A program made the position numbers and the translations under genes. A stretch of 64,000 nt of DNA from Moringa oleifera (Eukaryota > Streptophyta > Magnoliopsida > Brassicales > Moringaceae), in NCBI GenBank assembly GCA_021397835.1, contig JAJFZO010000229.1, forward strand, positions 2,666,001-2,730,000, read 5' to 3'. Below the pieces are notes generated by a model. It searched no databases. It saw nothing but the letters and a program-made list of their open reading frames with translations, and had not been told where the DNA came from. Of this stretch, positions 1 through 12,340 are shown piece after piece. How positions within the stretch are numbered: the first letter of the stretch is position 1; every line of letters starts with the position of its first letter.

Positions 1-1110
1 GGTAATTGTTGATATAACTCAATTGGATCACCATATGTAAGAGACAATGCATATTCTTTAGCCTTTCAAGCTTTATTATATAAAATTTGTATGCCATAGA
101 GTTCTTTCATATCATCCATGATGTTTTTCAGCTCAATGATTCTAAAATTATTAAACAATCTTTGAGCCACAATTTCTCCAATAATGGTATAACTTACTTG
201 TCGATGTCGTCGATACAACTCTTCAATTGTGCAAGTGTGTGTCAAATCACACATTTTAATTTGAAAGAATTATTCTTGTATAACTCTCACAACACGAATC
301 TCCCATGCATAATTTTTTCTCTACAAGCAATCTTAAATAATAATTTGTTAGACCTAATGACTCTAAATTCAACATTCTTAGTTAAAGCATGCACACCCAA
401 AAATCGCTTCAGCTCTTTTTTGTTTTGAAAAAATTAACCTCTAGCAAAGGTGTCAATTAGAGTCACTGATTTCATAGTAGAAGTTGACGCAAGATCATGT
501 AATTCAGTACCCAACACACTATACCATCTGACAACACTATCACCTGAATTATTATGTACTTTCGGGCATGTAATTGGGACATAAGGCGGAACAGGACGTA
601 AGTTCTCATTCAATTCTTCATTGTCGGATTCTGCTTTTGGAATGGGTTCACATTGATCTTCACTAGTGGATTGAGTAGGTTGAGTTTTTATGATTGGGTA
701 TTCACACCCAATATCATAGTCCATCCACTCATTCAAGTTGATCTCATCTGTGTGTTGAGTCTAATGGGGAGTCTTACTATGGATGAATGGTTCGATGCCA
801 TAAACATCTAATTCAACAGTCGGATTACTTACCGAACAAGAATTAAAAAGATTAATTCATCTTGAAATTTCACCTTCACATAAACTTTGTCTATTCTCAA
901 TAAAATTTCTCTCCACTAAATCAACAATCACATGAGAAACTATGTTGTCATCATACAACATAAACTTAATATCGTCATCATTCACTAACTCAATTTTGAT
1001 AGCAATTCTTTCAGATCTTACTATGGTATGCAGTACAACATCAGTTGTAGAGAAATTAGCCTCCACACAAGATTTAACCAAATCCAACAACTGCATATAT
1101 GTCAAACCCT
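1..1110 (-). mobile_element. Decayed Mutator-like (MULE) transposase, N-terminal part, cut by the left edge
   Basis: On the minus strand three broken reading blocks follow each other in the order expected for a plant MuDR-type transposase. Block one (1105-857) resembles the PB1-like N-terminal domain. Block two (736-434) is the acidic linker with YVPITCPKV. Block three (about 430-66) carries the conserved pattern HTCTIEELYRRHRQVS followed by YGIQILYNKA, typical of the zinc-binding and early catalytic region of MULE transposases. The blocks are separated by stops and frame changes, so no intact protein is made. The DDE core would lie beyond position 1. No terminal inverted repeat was identified on the right side. 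The family assignment rests on motif recognition by eye. Confidence 0.7.
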
Positions 1111-1240
1111 TCTAAACAACATACCTCTTAGTTTTGATAGCTCTGCTAATATACTCAAAACTATCACTGGACTCAAACCACTTACCATTCTAAGTTATAA
1201 TTATCCGCATTCTGTAATGTCAAAGAAAACATTTTAAATT

Positions 1241-2771
1241 ACAACTGAAAAAAATTAGTTATAATATAGAATAAGGCACAATTTCATAAACTTGTTACAA
1301 TTTTATGAGTGAAGTTATGAATTGCATAATAATGTTATGATTTATCAAGTAAGATACAATTTTCAAACATATATATTCACATATAAAATGAAAAACATAA
1401 ATTATATTTAAGCTATATTGTTGTTCAAATGCATAATGATGTTACGATTTAATAAGTGAGATACAATTTTTAAACAAATATATTCATATATATAACGAAT
1501 GACAAATTATATCTAAACTACATTGTTGTTCAAAGGTATACCTGTCAACTCTTTCACTTTCGAGCACGTTCTAATTTTTGAAAGCAAATATGTTATGAAA
1601 AATACAAGTTTGAGAAATATGCTGTGAAAAATACGAGTTTCCTTCTCTGTGCAGGACAAGTAATCAAAATTATCAACGACTACTTTCAATTCCTTTTTTG
1701 AATCTTAGATACAAAGATGGGAAAAAAATTTAAAAAAAATAATGAAAAAAGATCGAGATCAAAAAGAGACAAAAGTTGAAAAAAGAGATATCTCAAAAAG
1801 AAAGTATTTAGACAAATTTTTTTAATTTTTGAGTTATTTTAATTTTAAAAATATCATTATCTTTTACAAGAATATTTTCATCTTTTTGATACATGTAAGT
1901 GTTAAAAAAACAAAAAAAAATTAAAAAAAATATGACAGAATGTCAATTTTGACAATTTCCTCTTTAATTAAAGGTTTTTTATGGTCATGATTTTTTTTCT
2001 TCATAGTGAGTTAATATTTTTTTTCATGACTTAACTGTATGCTACAGTAAATTAAAAAAATTCTTATGAATAATAATATTTCTGATTATTTATCAGAACT
2101 TATTGCATATGGTGATAACTTATTTGCATATTGTAAGGGCTTAGTTTAACTTTTAACATATTACCAAGACTTATTACATGAGATCACAACTGCTTGCATG
2201 TAATCAAACTTATTATAACTAATTATTGGGATTTATTTAACAGAATCTGAAATAAAACCTACCAATTTATTTTTTTCTATATTTTATTTTTCATATAGAA
2301 TAACATAAGAAACTTCAAATTTTTATTTTTAAAAATCTTTTTAATGTATATACATATAAATAAAACAAATTTTAAAACAAAACTTGCACTGAAAATACAA
2401 ATCCTCCCCCTCTCCACCAACCCATTAGGCAAAAAATCCATTCCAACCTGATGTCTTCAGATACATAAGTAAAACAAAAAGCCCTTAAAAACCATAACAA
2501 ACATTGAATCCAGAATCCAGACTGCTTCAGCACGGTTCTATGTGCAGACAAAAAGACAGCAAACTGGACTTCAATGCCCAGGCAAATCAAGATTCTCCAC
2601 TAAAATGATTTTTACCGATATTTCTGAAAAATAAACAATTTATAATTTATTGTGTCAGTGTAAGAATGAAGAAAATTATTTTAAAAAATCTAACAATTTA
2701 CATTGTTACATTGTCACGCATTAAAATCTCTTTTAAAATCAGTAAAATTCGGATTAGCAGAAAATTATAGC
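1241..2771. other. A+T-rich intergenic DNA
   Basis: There is no convincing gene here. The sequence is long A and T runs with scattered short ORFs. The last few hundred bases probably include the 3' untranslated region of the minus-strand SUVR3 gene, whose stop codon is at 2872. Confidence 0.6.
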
Positions 2772-2871
2772 CTAAGATTGAAACAACATATAAGCTTTTC
2801 TAGGATGAATTACATTACCAGTGGAAGCAGAAACTAACACCTCAAGTCCAAAACTGGTTTTCTCCCCTGGG

Positions 2872-5276
2872 TCATGTGTTTTCTGAAGGCAAAACTCCAA
2901 AACAACATGAGCTGCTGCAGAAGCACTGGAGGCCATTGGATCTGAGCCTAACGTCCCCATAACTGAAGGAAAGCTCCTCATCTTGGTTTATATCCTTCGA
3001 AGCAAAGAAACAGAGGCGAGGCAACAGCATCCCTGAGCATCTCACTAGTGCTGTCGATAGATTACCACCATCACAAGAATGGTTGATGAACCGTGCAACG
3101 TTTCCAACTCTTGTTGCATCAATGTTAATCCTTAAACATGCCTTTCCCGATGGAAGATGCTCTCTCACGACTAAAAGAGCAGGAGAAAGCTGACCATCTG
3201 ATGCAAGCTTGTCGTAGATTTGTTGCCGTCTTCTAGCTTCTTCAGTAGTCAAGAGTTCACCTTTTGAAGCAATTTTCAAAACAGAGAACACATTTTCAAG
3301 GAAATTCCATGAGCAACAAATATGTATTCATGCAAACACCATGCAAGAAGGATCTCAAATGAACAGTTGCAAAACTGCACGGAATCAAATGATGGCAAGC
3401 ATCTGATTGTCACTTCTATGGGGTCACAGAACTCGAAAAATATCTTGCAACTTATTTTCCATCATTAAAAATTGATAAAGGGAAAGCCCCTAACCAAGAG
3501 AAGGAAATATCAGAATAATGACATTCAAGAAATGATGATAAGACGAATAAAATGCAGGAAGATATTTTCAGTGATGCCAAGGATACTGTAGCGATGTCCA
3601 AGAGCACCCAAAACAACATATCAAATTAACAAAAATTCCAATCTGCCATAACATTGGAGACATGGTATGTGGTCTGTGGGTATTAGCTAGGCAACTAGTT
3701 TACTTTAAACAAGTTCCCATCAGTCTGGCAGTCACAGTGAAAAAGTTTCGTTGCAAATAGAACTTGAAACAAAGAATTTTCCTTTCTTTGCTGGATTCAC
3801 CTAGCACTACTTAGTAATTTCTGTATCTGCTCTGATCAGCTTCTAAAGAGAGATCAACAATGGTTGCACTGGACACTTTCTACAAGAGGTGCAAAAAATT
3901 TCAGAAAGACAGAAAGAAAAATATCAAGATCAGCTAATGTGTTTAAATCATAGTGAAACAATATTGTGACAAGAACACAAGTTTTAGTAAATCTCCATTG
4001 CAGTGAACGTCAAAAGTATAACAGCAAATGACATCCACACAAATTTATCAAGAGAAAGTACTGAGAAATTCCCCGGCACATCACTGATCAAGATTCAAAC
4101 TTGCATCAAGACTTCCTCACTCTCTTCAACTTGTTTCTGTTAGATCTAACAGGATAGCATCAGTCATCAAGATTCATCCTAACAACTCTTTTGTTAGATT
4201 GAAATTTCCAATTAAAAATCAGCATCAAGTTCTATATTACTTACATCTTCAATCATTCTTCTGAGTTAGTCTCCTTGTACACATGCAACTATGAAGCTGA
4301 CTACCAACTACATAATGAGCCCAAGAATTTCAATTGAACAAAATCGATAATAGCAAAAGGTATTTGAATTCAGAAGCATTACCATAACAGCGATAACTTC
4401 TATCCATATTCCAAAATAAGAAAAGTTGAAGAAGGTACCTGCATACTCGCAGACAAATTGTCCTTGCTGAATCTGCTGATCGGCGTATAAGCCCCACCCT
4501 TTCCTCTCATCTCTCACGATCTTCAGTCGAATAGAAATCCCTCTCTGAGTCAACCGGTTCCCACACTCCAACCCGCACCCGCAGCTCGGCCCACACTCAC
4601 TAGATATTTCCAGCCCCTCCAAACCCGAACATGGGCACCCAAACCCAACATCACTATACACTGCTTCGCACTTTACACAGTGACACCCAGAAACACTCTC
4701 ACCTGACTCGTCCACCAGACTAACCCGCCTAGCGCCGAGCCAGCCCACCGAGTCTTCACTGACTTTATTCACTTCACCAGAATCTGGATTCTGAATACCC
4801 AAGACGAGACCAGACGATCCAGTAACCGATTCCGTGCCGAGAATTGAGCCCCAGGGCTGGCGTAAAAAGGATTCCGAAGCAGAAGAGGGGAGGAACTGGG
4901 ATGGGGTGTAGATGAAATAAGCATACGGATGATGATCTACTGAGTTGCGGAATGGGATTGGGAGGTTCTCAAGAGATTTGGAAGCGTCAAGGGACCGGTG
5001 GAGAGTGATAGATTTGGCAATCTGTTTCAAGGCTTTGCAGGTTAAGGAAATGTTGGCTAGTTCCAATGATGTGAGCCACGGAAGGATTAGCTCTGCGCAC
5101 AGTAGAAACGAAGTGCTCGACTCTGGGTTTTCCTCTTGTTGAGAGTGCCTTTTTCCGGGCACCTGTTCCCACATTTTTCTTTTTCTGTCCTTTCTTCTGA
5201 AATTCTCCAAGTCTTTCCTTATCGTTTCTGTATTACTAGGTCTAAGAACCTGGAAAGCCCCGACTACATGAGCCAA
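2872..5276 (-). CDS. SUVR3: SET-domain histone-lysine N-methyltransferase, SUVR3-like
   Basis: Two exons, 5276-4439 and 3260-2872, are joined by a GT-AG intron of about 1.2 kb inside the SET domain, giving CEYAG-ELLTTEEARRRQQ. The protein is 408 residues from the first Met, or 374 from the Met at 5174 (MWEQVPG), which is equally plausible because the first 34 residues look non-conserved. In order: an F-box-like helical stretch (about 64-100, LPWLTSLELANISLTCKALK); a cysteine-rich pre-SET zinc cluster (about 198-239, ending ECGPSCGCGLECGNR); a SET domain with GWGLYA, RFINHSCDGG and ELSFSYGD, the SAM-binding and catalytic motifs; and a short post-SET CFCSSSC just before the C-terminal ENT. SUVR proteins are nuclear Su(var)3-9-related enzymes thought to methylate histone H3 lysines; the exact target residue is not shown by sequence. 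All catalytic motifs are intact. Confidence 0.92.
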
Positions 5277-6088
5277 GCAAGAATCCCCTACCTTCCATAC
5301 ACATTCATTTGGTGAAATTACAAGTATTTTATTTCATTTCGTTCTCAAAAGAATAAACAAGATAATTAATAAAAGCACATATTACTGTCATTTTAACCTT
5401 TTTCAAAAGCAAAACCATCTTCTTTCTTTCTTTTCTTCTTTGTACAAGACTACTGAAGACAAAATCTTAGTGATATGCTTGACCTGCATGCAAGATTTTT
5501 CTAGCAGGATGCATAAAGCAGGCATTCATGATTACAATCAGAAAATTGAGCTGCCTGCAACTTCCTTTTCACAATTGGCAGCCAATACTCACCGTAGTCT
5601 TCTTCTAAAAAACTGAAGATTTTGGGTTTAACTCCAACTAGAATCAAGGAATTATTTTAAAAAGACAGTAACAGTAGTTGATGATAAACTGGCAGAAAAC
5701 TAGGTCATCTCCAAACATGCTTACAAAAATTATCTCAAAAAGAAAAATCAAACAATCTTCCTCTCAATTGGAAGTTGCCATTAACATTCTGAATATATGG
5801 AGAAGTTCACTCTTGTGTTGAAACAATCTGCTCTTAGAGGTCAAACCATCATTTCAGCCCACAAATAAAGACAAAAGATATCTGTAGATCTTATTACTGA
5901 GTTAGAAATAGTGTGAATTTACAAACTGATGGAATTTTCTCAGAAGCAAAATTGTCAGAGGACATGGGACAAAAGTAAACTAAGAAACTAATTACAAGAC
6001 TGAATATGAAGTAAAAATGACTTGCTTTGGCTACGACATAACTATCAATCTGATTTGAGACAAAAATTAGAACTTCATTTGTTACACA
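5277..6088. promoter_or_regulatory. Intergenic region: SUVR3 upstream region and EGY2 3' end
   Basis: About 0.8 kb lies between the EGY2 stop codon (6089) and the SUVR3 start region (5276); both genes run on the minus strand. It should hold the EGY2 3' UTR and polyadenylation site and the SUVR3 promoter. No individual promoter element could be assigned with confidence. Confidence 0.45.
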
Positions 6089-9000
6089 TCAAAATGTGGT
6101 TACAAGACCTATACCTAGTTCTTCTGCTAGCTCATCCCCAACAGGAAGCAGAGTCAACACAACAAGGAAAATAGCTATGGCTACAAATGCTTTCCTCCAT
6201 GTTCCAACCTCAGTCACATCATTCAAGCATGGTTTTTCCGGTGTTCTCTGGGCACAAATTATCGGAACAGAACAAGAAGAAGAAAATATTAGAGCTTGAA
6301 ATCAATTTCAGTGGCTATGCCAGATGACTCTTAAGTTAGGTTTTTTTTTTTTTTTTTTTAATATGAATACCTGGCATATCAGCACATATAGTCCCCAAGG
6401 AAGAGAAAGAGGGCCACCAAGCTGAACCAAGGTAAAATCAATTATAGTTAAAGAATTTATATAAAAATATTAATGTAATCTTGAAAAAGTCTAGGGTGTT
6501 CTTAGCATGAGTGTCAATACATGTTAAATCATGTTACAGATTGGCACCACAACTAATGTAGGATTAGAAGAATGGAAGATCTAGTTTTAAGCCTGTAGAA
6601 GTTTCATTACACCAAATTGACCACTGGTCATTGTAATAAGATCAAAATACCTTTTTATTTTCCTTGTAGATGATCCATTTAGCTTTCATTTATATGTGTT
6701 CTAAATTAATATGCAATTAAACTTTAACAAGTTCTGGCAAATTTTTAAATAAATGCCAAGGAAACTCCCATCAATTGAGAATTTCATATAAAATTGATGA
6801 AAATTCAAACTGTTTTTTTTTTTCCATTTCCAGATTATAATTAGTTTGGGATCATTAACCTGTTTGAAATATATAACGCATAGCTTATTGTCCTAACTAA
6901 TTAATAGTAGGTTATTTTTTGTTAAAATGCTCCTTGATACAAAATTGATTAAACATGTAATCCAAATTAAGAGATGTTCCAAACTAGAATTAAAAGACAA
7001 TTTCTTATTATTCCTTATCAAAGAAATCCTATGATTAGTCTTTTTTCATCACTTATTAAAAAAAATAACTATTCACATGCAATGCAACTATAACAAGTAC
7101 TAGCTACGAGTCAGCAACAATAAATTAGAATTTTTTCTAGTGCAGTTAGCTCCAGTGGCCATAGAACAGACAGCCGAAAAGTAAGCATACCACTCCTAAT
7201 CCAAGCAGTGTATAAGTTGTCAAACCAGATCCTATTAGTGCATTTTTCCCAAAAGCACCCTGTAGAAACATGTGAATAAATTTTAAATAATTTATAATAA
7301 TAAAGGATAAAAATATCATCAAGTTAGAGCAGCTACTCTCTGAACTAACAATTTAAAGATTAGTAGACAGTACAAAGATTAGTCAGGTAAATATCATTTA
7401 AACCAAGAACTACCATCTCCACAAAAAAGTAACTTACACAAGTTTTTGGTGCAAGTCATTTTATTGATATGGGTAAAAGTTTTTTTTTTTTTTTGGGTAA
7501 AGGATCCCAGTCTTCACCTTCCTGAAGATTTTCTTTTACATCTCATGGCATAAACATCTCTCTTCACTTACGTTTTAATATATTTTCAGAGTTTAACTAG
7601 ATAAAGAAATGTATTTGGAATATCGTAATTTTACACGAAAATCTTTTAACACCGTAAAAAAGTTTTCAGTTGAAACAAACAGAGCCCTCATGAAGCTTTG
7701 AAGGATGTCCATTTCCAACACAAGCTGCCCTCTTTTCTAGTTTTTCCCCTTCCCAAAACATCATTTAACTGGAAAATCTACTTAATCATCATTACCTTTT
7801 GTGCTCAAGCTACATTATGCCCCATATATCACAAATTAATCATGAAAATATAGCTCCTTATTCAAATGAAAAAAAAAAGGAACAAAAAAAAGATAGGTAC
7901 CTGCACAGCTCTTCCGCCATCAAGGCACCCCACTGGAAGCATATTAAAAGCTGTTGTAGTTAAGCCACACCTGCAAAAGTTAACTGCCACTGTGAGCATA
8001 TTACAATGATTTTCAGGAAAATATAAGTGCCTAAGAAATGTACAATACCAGCCTGCAATAACAAGGGGATGAATGGTAACTGTTGCAGCATGCATGGCTC
8101 TGCACATCAAAATTGCAATCTCAATTAAATTTGACATAATGAGAATATGAACTTAGATGCAGAAATGAGATGTTCTGGAATATTTTCAACAGGGGAAGAA
8201 GCCAGCAAGTCCATGAATTTCTGAGCTACATGAAACTCTGTCTTTCAGCTAAATAAACAGATGCAAGGAGGGACTTAACGCATAACCAAGAGTGGCTCTA
8301 CTGATGAGACCAAGAAGTAAAGACCCTTGAAACAGCATGCTAGGAACCTGCACCAAATCTCCTGCTGCATCTGGATTTGAGGAGAGCAACAAACCAACAG
8401 CAAACATGGAAAATGACAGAGCAGCACCAGCAAATGGACCCGCAAGTGAAATGTCAACTTTTGTACTCCGATCAGGAAGGATTGATTTGAACTACAAAAA
8501 TTAATAGTTGTTGATGAATGGCATTACATTGTTACAATGTCAGTGAACTAAAAAAAAGAAAATTGAATGTTTACCCAATATATCAAATAAGAAATTCACA
8601 TTTATGTTACAAACACAGGCAGAATAATGGGCACAAACGATCTAGCACTTGAGCATATAATAACTGCAGATAATGACAAAAAATCTTGCATCAAATAAAT
8701 ATATAAAAAGTTCTCCATGTTCAAGGGTGTAGAAAATCCCTAATTGATGTAAGTTCATTGCAACAGTTTGTTCCAAAAACAAAGTAACCAAAATAGCTAA
8801 TAAATTTATGGGTCACCAGAATGTCAAACCAAATAAAATATACTTACATTGAGTGATGACAATTACCTCTATATCTACATTACAATCAATTTTGTCACAC
8901 AGCACATTAGAGAGTTAGCATGAAACAAAGGTTGTCAAAGTTTCATGACATGTAGAAGATATTTTTTAACACAGGAATTGCATTTATTTTTGTAGACTTC

Positions 9001-11926
9001 ATCAATCACATTCCAAGTATTCAAGCCTCCGCATATGACTTTAATTTTGCATATTTATATGCTTTTAACTCATGTCAATTGAGATTTCAGTAGAAATGAG
9101 ATCCAGGAATGTCACTGAATTTATAATCCTGACCTGATCTTAAAACAAGTCAACTCAAGGAGAGTTAGAGATAACTAGACATGTATTCTGCAATTCAAAG
9201 TTGAAGTTGCCATCAAAATAACTAGATATATTTACCTGTGTGATTGCACCAAAGCTGCCAAGTGTAATGTTTGGAATTAAGTAAGGAATGCTTAATTTTA
9301 CTTTCTTTGGGAAAGCAGCAAGAAAGTGTCCTACTTCCTGCATGTAACCAACTCCACAATATAAAATCAAAAATTACTGAATCAAATTAATTCACCAAGC
9401 CAAATAATGTGACTCAGAGGCCGAAGATCAATCAAGAAGTGGAAAAAAACAATGCTAATCTTAGGACAGTAATACTACATGATTACTATGGCATAGATGC
9501 CAAAAGCATATGCATGTTGGCCAAGCTCTACATGGCAGGTTAGCAAGCAAACTATTTTCAGCCAAGAAATAACTGCAAAATGCTTTAGGTTTAAAGCATA
9601 ATAATCAATATGTTATCCAATGCAACATAGACATTTCTGTCAGCAATATTTTCACAAGCATACATGATTTACAAGCAAAGGATACAGGTACAGTCAAATA
9701 CATTCAAACATATAATGATTTCGTAGTTTAAGCAGATTAAAGTTATCAACCTACACATTCCAGGTTATGTCTCTAACTAGAAAAATGACCAAATAAGTGA
9801 CAAACTCCAAATGTGTCGCTGCAACATGTAATAAACAATCCCTAATAGACCATAAGAGACAATAGGTTAGCTGCATTTCCTTAAGCCATCAAAAAGTGGG
9901 ATGTTTGCTTACATGAAACAAAAGAACCCCTAAGACACCATATGCTAGGGGCAGTGCGGACTCCACAAAGGGATAAAGGAGCTCCATATCTGGAGGTTCA
10001 ATGGCATTGGGGTCTGTGAAGTACTTTACTACCTCTGGAGGAAGTCTATTGATCTGCAAATGAGAAATTAGTAAAACAGTACACTTCCAAAATGACCATG
10101 ATCAAAGATATCAAGAGAGATTTTGACAAAACAGAAACTTTTGCAAACATGTACACAAAGATTTGATTGCAGTGTGCAAAATTATATACCTGAGATGCAA
10201 TTCCTAACTCGACAGAGGAACCAATGGTCAACAGAAATAATATCAGAGCAATCACATACTGCCAAAGAGTTGTTGGCCCTGGTTCTGAGACCTCTTTCCG
10301 CAACAAACCAAAGCTAACTCGTGGCCCACCACGCGGATCTGGTCCTTCTGAATTAGGCTCCTCAACCATAAAAAGGTTGTACTTATCACCTGTGACCTCA
10401 GCCAGCTGCTTTTGAAGTTTGGCAAACACATCTTCTCTCTTTCCTCTTAAATTTCCAAGGAAGAGAATGCCCTCACCAAGATCTCCAAATGGCTCTTCTT
10501 TGGTCACCCAAAATGTTGAGTAGCCAAAAAGCTTGTCCTTAATTAATTTTACATCAGCAGGGTCAACCTTCTCAGGTCCAAGAAGCTCCATTAATTTAAA
10601 AGAGTCAACCTGGAAGTTGTTGTAGGCTGGTCCAACAGGTGATATAGTTGGTGGCTGAAGAAAGAAAGCATCGAATTATCAGAAATTTAGAATCTGAGAT
10701 GTCAGCATTTCACAACAAGCATGCGCTTGCAAACATATCACAAATCTAGCCATTGAATTTCCACAATCTCACTCTCTGCAATCTTATCACAATTCAAAGC
10801 TCATCCTTATATATATATGTTCACAATAAGAAGCTGCACTATGCAATGGCACCCAACACTACAAGATTTAATGTCAATAAATCATAAATTAATTTCACAC
10901 TCATAACCCTACAGAAAACGGAAAACAGAACTCAAAAGTTTCAGATGCTCAAAGAAAGATTTTATTGTAAAATAAGATTCTCCAATCAAATTACATTAAT
11001 AATGTCTAGAATTCAAGTTGGTGAAGAATATAACCAGGTGAGAGCCAAGTAAAAAAGTTATCTTTAAAATCATCAATTGAAACGCCCAAAGTATTACTAA
11101 ACGAAATGAAACTATGAAAACACAAATAGATTGCAAAAATAGTGTTTCAATGTATTATCTTCATCTCACAAAAATTCTAGCGAAAAAAGAATACTCGAGA
11201 AAGTGTTCATGTACACTTAAGGTTATTACTTGCAATTTCCATGAACTGTTAACTTAAGCATGTTATCTTGACAACTTCCATTCTCAAATACACATCTTGT
11301 TTTCTTTTTCTTTTTTCGGGTGGGGCTAATTGCACAAAGACTTTAACCAAGTCTAGCTTATGAATGAGAAGCTGTTAAAGGCAATGCACATATCACCTCA
11401 AGAAAATAAATTTGAAAAATTCAAATTCCAAGCAAATTATGAATTTAGAAACTCATCATATAACATAACACTGAACCTATCCTACAAAGATAATGCCCAC
11501 AATTTATGAAAGAGAGACAGAAGAACTCTGCACCCTTGAAGAAACAGAAGGAGGTCCCTCATCAGTACCGAAGTCACTGCTGCTGCTGCCGTTGCTACTT
11601 CTCTCCTCTGCCCCTTTAGGCAACACCGTTTTAACACTCGAATCTTTCAACAAGTTATCATCACTAACCTCTCTAGTTTCACTATCATTATGTTCATTTT
11701 TCGTACTAAAACACCTAATAATCCTGCGAAAATTTCTAGAACCATCCCCGTCCCTCCTCTTTCCGATTCCACCGCATAAAAAACAATACCTCTTCCCTAT
11801 CTTAAGCTCGTTCAATGTAAACTTTTCCCTGAAGACTCTACTGTTAATAGGAAACGAACGAATTTTGAAATTCACTGTGCCAAAACTACAGCTCGTGAGA
11901 GTTCCCATGCAATCAAAATCCTCCAA
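6089..11926 (-). CDS. EGY2: Chloroplast site-2-type metalloprotease EGY2
   Basis: Ten exons: 11926 to about 11519 (exon 1), 10654-10190, 10053-9913, 9337-9236, 8491-8280, 8099-8049, 7970-7901, 7259-7191, 6421-6371 and 6247-6089. Exons 2-10 join in frame to 439 residues. EGY2 is a plastid membrane S2P-like intramembrane zinc protease related to EGY1. The zinc site appears as HEVGH, with intron 3 between its first H and the E, and the second S2P motif is NMLPVGCLDGG. Other family landmarks are FGYSTFWVTKEEPFGDLGEG, GPDPRGGPRVSFGLLRKEV, several membrane spans (ALILFLLTIGSSVELG, AIFLVVLTLLPV) and the end GLGLVTTF-like tail, here GIGLVTTF. Exon 1 is serine-rich and basic, consistent with a chloroplast transit peptide; Met at 11926 or 11908 may start it. 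Its donor is unclear: 11519 or 11534 both keep frame, and a small extra exon is possible. Confidence 0.93.
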
Positions 11927-12340
11927 AAATATATAGCAAAAAAAATTTTAAAAAAAAAGAAAAAGAAAATCACGCTTGAATGTGAAAAAAGGTATTGGAT
12001 TCTCAGTAGGACATTAGGGAACCTAAGAAAAATCGTGCCAGAACTGCAGAAAGAATGTGAACCAGAGATTAAGCTTCTGGATTTGTTGTGGGTTTTTTTT
12101 GGTGAACAGAGGAAGATGGAGAGAGATAGAGAGAGAAGGAGACAATAATACTACCAGTTTTGTTTATCTTCTTGGACGGATTTTTCAAATGAAAATATCT
12201 TTTCTTTTCGGGTGTGTTTTTGTCTTTACCGATGCCACAACTTCTCTCTATTTGCTGGTCCAACGTAACCTAGTGGGCCCCGTTGAATGTCACGTACATA
12301 TCCTGTGCGAGTTAGACGGGCAAAAATGTGCAAGTAATTA
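11927..12340. promoter_or_regulatory. EGY2 upstream region
   Basis: This less A+T-rich stretch directly upstream of EGY2 (minus strand) contains a GA-rich block at about 12115-12145 and should hold the 5' UTR and core promoter. Short ORFs on both strands show no recognisable domain. No defined element is claimed beyond position and composition. Confidence 0.4.

Noticed and set aside
11493..11936. 147-codon plus-strand ORF opposite EGY2 exon 1
   Set aside because: It is the antisense shadow of the EGY2 transit-peptide exon; its leucine- and serine-rich content follows from that.
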